From positions 62,001 to 126,000 of the forward strand of contig JAGVSJ010000001.1 of NCBI GenBank assembly GCA_019720975.1: a stretch of 64,000 nt of DNA, written 5' to 3'. Below the pieces are notes generated by a model. It was not told the DNA's origin and did not search any database. It worked only from the letters and a program-made list of their open reading frames with translations. This document shows, piece by piece, positions 59,836 through 64,000 of the stretch (position 1 is its first letter; each line of letters starts with the position of its first letter). Position numbers and translations under genes: made by a program. The stretch is from Candidatus Sysuiplasma superficiale (lineage in GTDB: Archaea; Thermoplasmatota; Thermoplasmata; Sysuiplasmatales; Sysuiplasmataceae).

Positions 59836-62800
59836 TTGGGCAGAAAGGAAGACAATATTGCGAGAGCTCAAGCTATAATGAGGGATCCCAGGTTCATAAG
59901 GAACATAGGGACAGCAGCGCATATCGACCATGGAAAGTGCATGACTGCGTCGTCAATGGTCTACTCAAACGGCTCGTGGATCAGGGCGGATGCGCTCTAC
60001 GCCAAATATGCCTCCGGAAGGACGCTTTTTTCTGACGGAGAGAGCACCGTTTACGCCGTTGGCGGAAAAGAGGTGACTGTTAGCCTGGATGTCACACGCA
60101 TGTCACTTGAAAGGCGCCCCATCACACATGTGTGGAAGATAAGAAATGACGACAGTCTGCTAAAAATAGTGCCCGTGGCAGGAAGGGAGATAACTGTAAC
60201 ACCCGAACATAAGTTCGTTGTTATAAGGAACGGAACGGTACAGGAAGTCAGGTCCGCGGAATTGAAGATCACTGACAGGCTGGTAGCACCCAGAAAGGTG
60301 GTACCTGATTACGAATACAGCGAGGAGGACTTACCAGAAGTCTTTGACGGAATAGGACGGGAAAAAACATCTTCTGTGATTGAAGGAGGTGATGGGAACA
60401 AACTGCTTGAACATATTTTCCTTGATGATGGGTGTCAGGGAATGTTATTCAGGTTGTCCGATGATATGCTCCTGCAGCTGACGCTCCAGATACTGGATAG
60501 GAAAGACACTGCAATAGCGGAGAGTTGGTATTCGGCTGCACTGTGCTCAATTTCACTTGCGCTGCTGCGTTTCGGAATCAGAGTCAGACTCGACCCAGAA
60601 AGCGCTGATTTCGAACGGGAGGTCACACTGATCAGGAGGTTTGCCTCAGAGGGGCACTGCGATGATGCCCCATTGACTGAAGGTTCTGTGCCTATCGATT
60701 TTAGAGGGGGCAAGGAGCGTTCTGCTGTCATCTATTCGACACTCACAGAAGAACTCGTATCTGTCGGTATAGCGAGGATAGAACACTGTTTTGAGGAATT
60801 CGTGTATGATTTCACAGTGGAAGGCACACACAACCTTCTTGTTGAAGGGCTGATTGTTCACAACACCACCTTGAGCGACAATCTGATAGCCGGTGCAGGA
60901 ATGATGAGCGAAGAGCTTGCCGGAAAACAGCTCCTTCTTGACTATGACGAACAGGAACAGGCGAGGGGCATAACCATCAATGCCGCAAATGCATCGATGG
61001 TCCATGAGATAGATGGGCAGTATTATCTCATAAATCTGATAGATACGCCTGGCCACGTTGACTTTGGCGGTGATGTCACGCGCGCCATGAGGGCCATTGA
61101 CGGTGTCATCATCCTTGTGGATGCTGTGGAACAGGTTATGCCGCAGACAGAAACTGTCATAAGGCAGGCTCTGAAGGAAAGGGTCAGACCGATACTCTTC
61201 ATAAACAAGGTCGACAGGCTGATCAATGAGCTCAAGGTCACGCCTGAGGATATGCAGAAACGTTTCATAAACATCATCAATGATGTCAATAAACGAATAT
61301 ATGCGGCTGCTCCGGAAGGTCTGAAGAAAACCTGGGGCGTCAGGGTGGAGGACGACACTGTCATCTTCGGAAGCGCGTACAACAACTGGGCAATTTCTGC
61401 TTCTTACATGAAGAAGACAAAGATCACATTCGGCGACATCTACAGCTACCTGACCAGCGGGGACCAGAAGACACTTGCGCAGAAGATACCACTTCATAAG
61501 GTTGTACTTGAATCTGTTGTCAGAAATCATCCGAATCCAATTGATGCGCAGAAAATGAGAATTCCTGCCATATGGAAGGGAGATCTTGACTCTGAAACAG
61601 GGAAGGCGCTCATTACAGCTGATCCTGAAGGGCCCACAATTTTCATGGCCACCAAGATAATAATTGACCAGCATGCGGGAGAGGTTGCTGTCGGAAGACT
61701 TTTCTCAGGCACATTGAAGAGGGGACAGGAGCTCTACATCTCAGGAATGCCGCAGCCCAACAGGGTTCAGACAGTGGCACTTTCTGTTGGAGCTGACAGG
61801 ATACCTGTTGAAGAAATAAGGGCAGGGAACATAGCTGCTGTGACCGGACTTAAGGACGCAATCTCAGGCTCAACCGTCAGCTCTGTCCAGGGGATAGAGC
61901 CGTTCGAAAAGATGACGCACTACAGCGAACCTGTGGTTACGGTTGCGATCGAGGCAAAGCAGATGAAGGATCTTCCCAAACTCATCGATGTATTGCGCAA
62001 CATTGCAAAGGCCGATCCCTCCATTTCAGTCGAAATAAACCAGGAGACAGGTGAACACCTCCTTTCAGGCATGGGTGAACTGCATCTTGAGGTCACACAG
62101 TACAGGATCGTGAATGACTACAAATGCGACATCAATGCGTCAAAGCCCATTGTTGTGTACAGGGAGAGCATTGAGGGCAAGGGCGGCCCGTTTGAGGGGA
62201 AGTCGCCCAATAAGCATAACCGCTTTTACATTGAAGTGGAGCCGCTGGAAGAAAGTATAGTGCAGGCAATAATGAGTGGTGACATCAGAACCGAAGGAAA
62301 GATAAAGGATGCCAAGGCCCTTGCCAAGAAACTCCAGGATCTTGGGATGGAGAGGGATGAGGCCAGGGGTGTTCAGATGTTTGTTGACACCAATGTATTC
62401 ATCGACTACACCAAGGGTATACAGTATCTGTTCGAAACAATGGAACTCTGCAAACAGTCGTTTGAGGAGGCAATGAGGCTCGGCCCTCTGGCCCAGGAAA
62501 GGGTAATGAATGTAAAGGTCAAACTGGTGGATGCAAAACTGCATGAGGACAGCATTCACAGGGGACCCGCACAGGTCATACCTGCGACAAGGTCTGCGAT
62601 ATATGGTGCAATGGCTGTTGCAGGCAGAGCACTTTATGAACCTGTGCAGAAAATCTACATCAACGTCCCTCCGGACGTCATGGGTGATGCAATAAGGGAA
62701 GTGCAGCAGAGACGCGGCATTATTTCGGACATGAAGCAGGACGGGGAAAACACTGTCATTGAGGCGAAGGCGCCTGTTGCAGAGATGTTTGGCTTCGCAA

Positions 62801-62961
62801 GTGCAATCAGGAGCGCAACACAGGGAAGGGCATTATGGTCAACCGAAAATGCCGGTTACGAGAAGGTGCCGAAAGAGATAGCCGACAGAGTTGTTACGGA
62901 GATCAGGAAGAGAAAGGGGCTCAGCCCTCAGCCTTACGATGCAAACTATTACGCTGAGTGA
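59836..62961 (+). CDS. fusA: Elongation factor aEF-2 interrupted by an intein
   Basis: A 1041-codon frame from TTG 59836, behind GGAAGGGAGAT. The N-extein ends GTAAHIDHGK and the C-extein resumes TTLSDNLIAGAG, so after removal of 309 residues a normal EF-2 of about 732 residues remains. It keeps GTPase motifs IDTPGHVDFGGDV and NKVDRL, and the C-terminal diphthamide-domain region IHRGPAQVIPATRSAIYGAM. EF-2 drives translocation on the ribosome. Splicing must work because the insertion splits the P-loop. It is the last gene of the rps12 operon as seen. Confidence 0.96.
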   Translation: MGRKEDNIARAQAIMRDPRFIRNIGTAAHIDHGKCMTASSMVYSNGSWIRADALYAKYASGRTLFSDGESTVYAVGGKEVTVSLDVTRMSLERRPITHVWKIRNDDSLLKIVPVAGREITVTPEHKFVVIRNGTVQEVRSAELKITDRLVAPRKVVPDYEYSEEDLPEVFDGIGREKTSSVIEGGDGNKLLEHIFLDDGCQGMLFRLSDDMLLQLTLQILDRKDTAIAESWYSAALCSISLALLRFGIRVRLDPESADFEREVTLIRRFASEGHCDDAPLTEGSVPIDFRGGKERSAVIYSTLTEELVSVGIARIEHCFEEFVYDFTVEGTHNLLVEGLIVHNTTLSDNLIAGAGMMSEELAGKQLLLDYDEQEQARGITINAANASMVHEIDGQYYLINLIDTPGHVDFGGDVTRAMRAIDGVIILVDAVEQVMPQTETVIRQALKERVRPILFINKVDRLINELKVTPEDMQKRFINIINDVNKRIYAAAPEGLKKTWGVRVEDDTVIFGSAYNNWAISASYMKKTKITFGDIYSYLTSGDQKTLAQKIPLHKVVLESVVRNHPNPIDAQKMRIPAIWKGDLDSETGKALITADPEGPTIFMATKIIIDQHAGEVAVGRLFSGTLKRGQELYISGMPQPNRVQTVALSVGADRIPVEEIRAGNIAAVTGLKDAISGSTVSSVQGIEPFEKMTHYSEPVVTVAIEAKQMKDLPKLIDVLRNIAKADPSISVEINQETGEHLLSGMGELHLEVTQYRIVNDYKCDINASKPIVVYRESIEGKGGPFEGKSPNKHNRFYIEVEPLEESIVQAIMSGDIRTEGKIKDAKALAKKLQDLGMERDEARGVQMFVDTNVFIDYTKGIQYLFETMELCKQSFEEAMRLGPLAQERVMNVKVKLVDAKLHEDSIHRGPAQVIPATRSAIYGAMAVAGRALYEPVQKIYINVPPDVMGDAIREVQQRRGIISDMKQDGENTVIEAKAPVAEMFGFASAIRSATQGRALWSTENAGYEKVPKEIADRVVTEIRKRKGLSPQPYDANYYAE
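59938..60864 (+). mobile_element. Intein in the aEF-2 P-loop, endonuclease eroded
   Basis: A 309-residue in-frame intein. Splicing blocks: Cys1 in CMTASSMVYSNGSWIRADAL (block A), GREITVTPEHKFVV with the T-x-x-H (block B), VYDFTVEGTHNLLVEG (block F) and GLIVHN followed by Thr+1 (block G). The middle, about 140 residues, retains LLEHIFLDDGCQ and ALCSISLALLRFGI, which resemble a LAGLIDADG endonuclease of the dodecapeptide type, but one helix-motif is degraded or missing and the region is short. It is probably splicing-competent but no longer homing. Confidence 0.92.
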
Positions 62962-62963
62962 TA

Positions 62964-63539
62964 TCAGAGCGCTAGATAGATGAAATAGCCTGCAAACAGC
63001 ACCATCAGGATGGAGGATGCAAGAGTGATGCCTCTCCTGACCTCAGGATGTCTCCTTGTCCCTGTGTGAAGTACCACCGGAAAGAGCACGATCCACACAG
63101 CTATTGCGGCAAAGAGACCGGCAAGGAGAATTATGCCACCAATATATGCGAAGGCGAGCCCCGCAGTGAGCCACCAGAGTATCTGAAATGGATTTGTTAT
63201 TCCCAGCAGCAGTGCCCTGTAGTAGGTTCTGCTGCCTGCTTGAGGAGGGGACATGCTGGAGGTGCCTCTTATTGAAGAATATGCAAGCATAATGAGAACG
63301 ACCGAACCGATGACATATACTGCTCTGATGTAGGAGTGCAGATCCAGCACTGTCCTTGCTGCGAATATTACTGTTCCGAGGACGAGGTCTGCTGTCATTG
63401 CACCCGTTCCTGTGATGACGCCGGCACCCATCCCTCTCACCATCGTCTGTGTTGCAATGAATGCGTTCATCGGCCCAGGGGGAATTGTGAGAGAGAATCC
63501 CAGCAGAAAGCCGAACAGAAGGTCTGCATACCAAATCAA
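62964..63539 (-). CDS. LysE/RhtB family exporter
   Basis: A 191-residue membrane protein with six predicted helices. It has the family's N-terminal GFLLGFSLTIPPGPMNAFIA (the PGP signature), GAGVITGTGAMTADLVLGTV, and LLGITNPFQILWWLTAG. LysE-type carriers export basic or other amino acids and related small molecules; the substrate here is unknown. It is convergent with aEF-2 by two bases and starts at TTG 63539. Confidence 0.88.
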   Translation of the reverse strand: MIWYADLLFGFLLGFSLTIPPGPMNAFIATQTMVRGMGAGVITGTGAMTADLVLGTVIFAARTVLDLHSYIRAVYVIGSVVLIMLAYSSIRGTSSMSPPQAGSRTYYRALLLGITNPFQILWWLTAGLAFAYIGGIILLAGLFAAIAVWIVLFPVVLHTGTRRHPEVRRGITLASSILMVLFAGYFIYLAL

Positions 63540-63746
63540 GACCCAATCACCATGAATGAGCGGTGATCAAGCTGTTACTATTTCACTGATGTGCAGGCAC
63601 CTCCAAGCAGAAAATGAATTTCTTTCAGTCAAGTTTAAATCAGATGCCACTGATTGAACGGGCAGTGACAGCATAGAAGGACGCGGTACCGGTCTATCCG
63701 CAGAGAGCACCGGACCATTAGTTGTGCATCCGGAACGAAGGTGTGA

Positions 63747-64000
63747 TTGGATTTGGAACAGCACATCATTGAGAGGATCGTAGAATCTCTCGCAGAAAAT
63801 CCGTATGAGTATCTTGGCCCCCATAAAAATGAAAGAGGGCAGACTGAAATAGTCTGCTATCTCCCGCTGGCTTTGGATGCATGGATTGAAAAACCGACTG
63901 ACGGGACAGAAATAAGGCTCACAAGAAGGTCGGAGAATGGAATTTTCAGCACTGGGGCGGTGGATGATTCTGTGGCGGACGACTACCTAGTGGCATACAG
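63747..64000 (+). CDS. glgB: 1,4-alpha-glucan branching enzyme, N-terminal start only
   Basis: The frame runs off the right edge. It reads ERIVESLAENPYEYLGPHKN, then CYLPLALDAWIEKP and NGIFSTGAVDD, the N-terminal CBM48-like domain of GlgB branching enzymes (NPYEYLGPH corresponds to the D/NPxxxLGPH signature). These enzymes make alpha-1,6 branches in glycogen. It starts at TTG 63747 or TTG 63753, behind GAAGGTG. A TATA-like AAGTTTAAATC is near 63630. Confidence 0.85.
   Translation, partial: MDLEQHIIERIVESLAENPYEYLGPHKNERGQTEIVCYLPLALDAWIEKPTDGTEIRLTRRSENGIFSTGAVDDSVADDYLVAY

Noticed and set aside
63567..63824. Minus-strand frame of 85 codons overlapping the glgB start
   Set aside because: It lies antisense to a clear GlgB N terminus, shows no motif and has Ser/Pro-rich shadow composition.
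1..64000. CRISPR array, insertion sequence or prophage
   Set aside because: No regularly spaced direct repeats, transposase, integrase or phage structural genes were seen in any part of the window.

Overview
This window is a chromosomal segment of an archaeon, most likely of the phylum Thermoplasmatota (Thermoplasmata). Supporting marks are archaeal information-processing genes (aEF-2, rps12 and rps7, archaeosine transglycosylase TgtA, KEOPS subunit Pcc1, peptidyl-tRNA hydrolase Pth2, DUF99, a Trm112-like protein), KaiC/RecA-like signalling ATPases, AT-rich TATA boxes in front of many genes (often with leaderless starts), many TTG and GTG starts, and a tRNA-Leu with an intron and no encoded CCA. 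The phylum call is an inference from gene content, not from a phylogeny. The lineage is probably an aerobic or microaerobic sulfur oxidiser.

Region 1-4511 is a compact co-directional operon joining the end of an HdrB-like subunit to a lipoate-binding protein (LbpA), a DsrE-like protein, a two-domain lipoate ligase, a MIP18-Mrp type Fe-S carrier ATPase, a small orphan protein and a DsrE/DsrF/DsrH-like trio. This is the signature of the sHdr/LbpA (lipoate-dependent heterodisulfide-reductase-like) sulfur oxidation pathway. Next come a bacterial-type PEP carboxylase, a winged-helix regulator, NfeD/stomatin membrane proteins, pdxS, an aspartate aminotransferase, Trm112, a candidate C/D box sRNA, an ABC/FtsX exporter, a three-gene KaiC-like cluster, an Sfm1-like SPOUT methyltransferase, HtpX, glutamate dehydrogenase, an HTH-CBS protein, threonine synthase and a MoaD-like protein.

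Region 26-38 kb holds a secreted protein of unknown function, a DUF255 thioredoxin-domain protein, a possible mini-gene for an 18-residue Lys/Ala peptide, an orphan 442-residue protein, a thioesterase and the complete kdpFABC potassium pump. The pump is followed by a tandem universal-stress-like protein rather than KdpDE. From 37.6 to 38.9 kb the DNA is gene-poor and contains a frameshifted cytidine deaminase pseudogene.

Region 39-51 kb is mixed housekeeping: an amidohydrolase, PurM, RlmE, a peroxiredoxin with zinc and heme-oxygenase-fold neighbours, membrane and winged-helix genes with Pcc1, tgtA, pth2, DUF99, an aldehyde dehydrogenase and tRNA-Leu(UAA). Region 51.7-58.3 kb is a complete, tightly packed histidine operon on the minus strand (hisG-D-C-H-A-B-F-IE). 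Between it and the translation operon lie a small upstream ORF and a strongly foldable 110-nt segment.

The window closes with rps12-rps7-aEF-2, in which aEF-2 is interrupted in its P-loop by an intein with an eroded endonuclease, then a LysE-type exporter and the start of a glycogen branching enzyme.

The most interesting elements are the sHdr/LbpA operon, the KaiC-like trio with damaged P-loops, the intein, the 18-codon peptide gene, the C/D sRNA candidate and the his leader structure.
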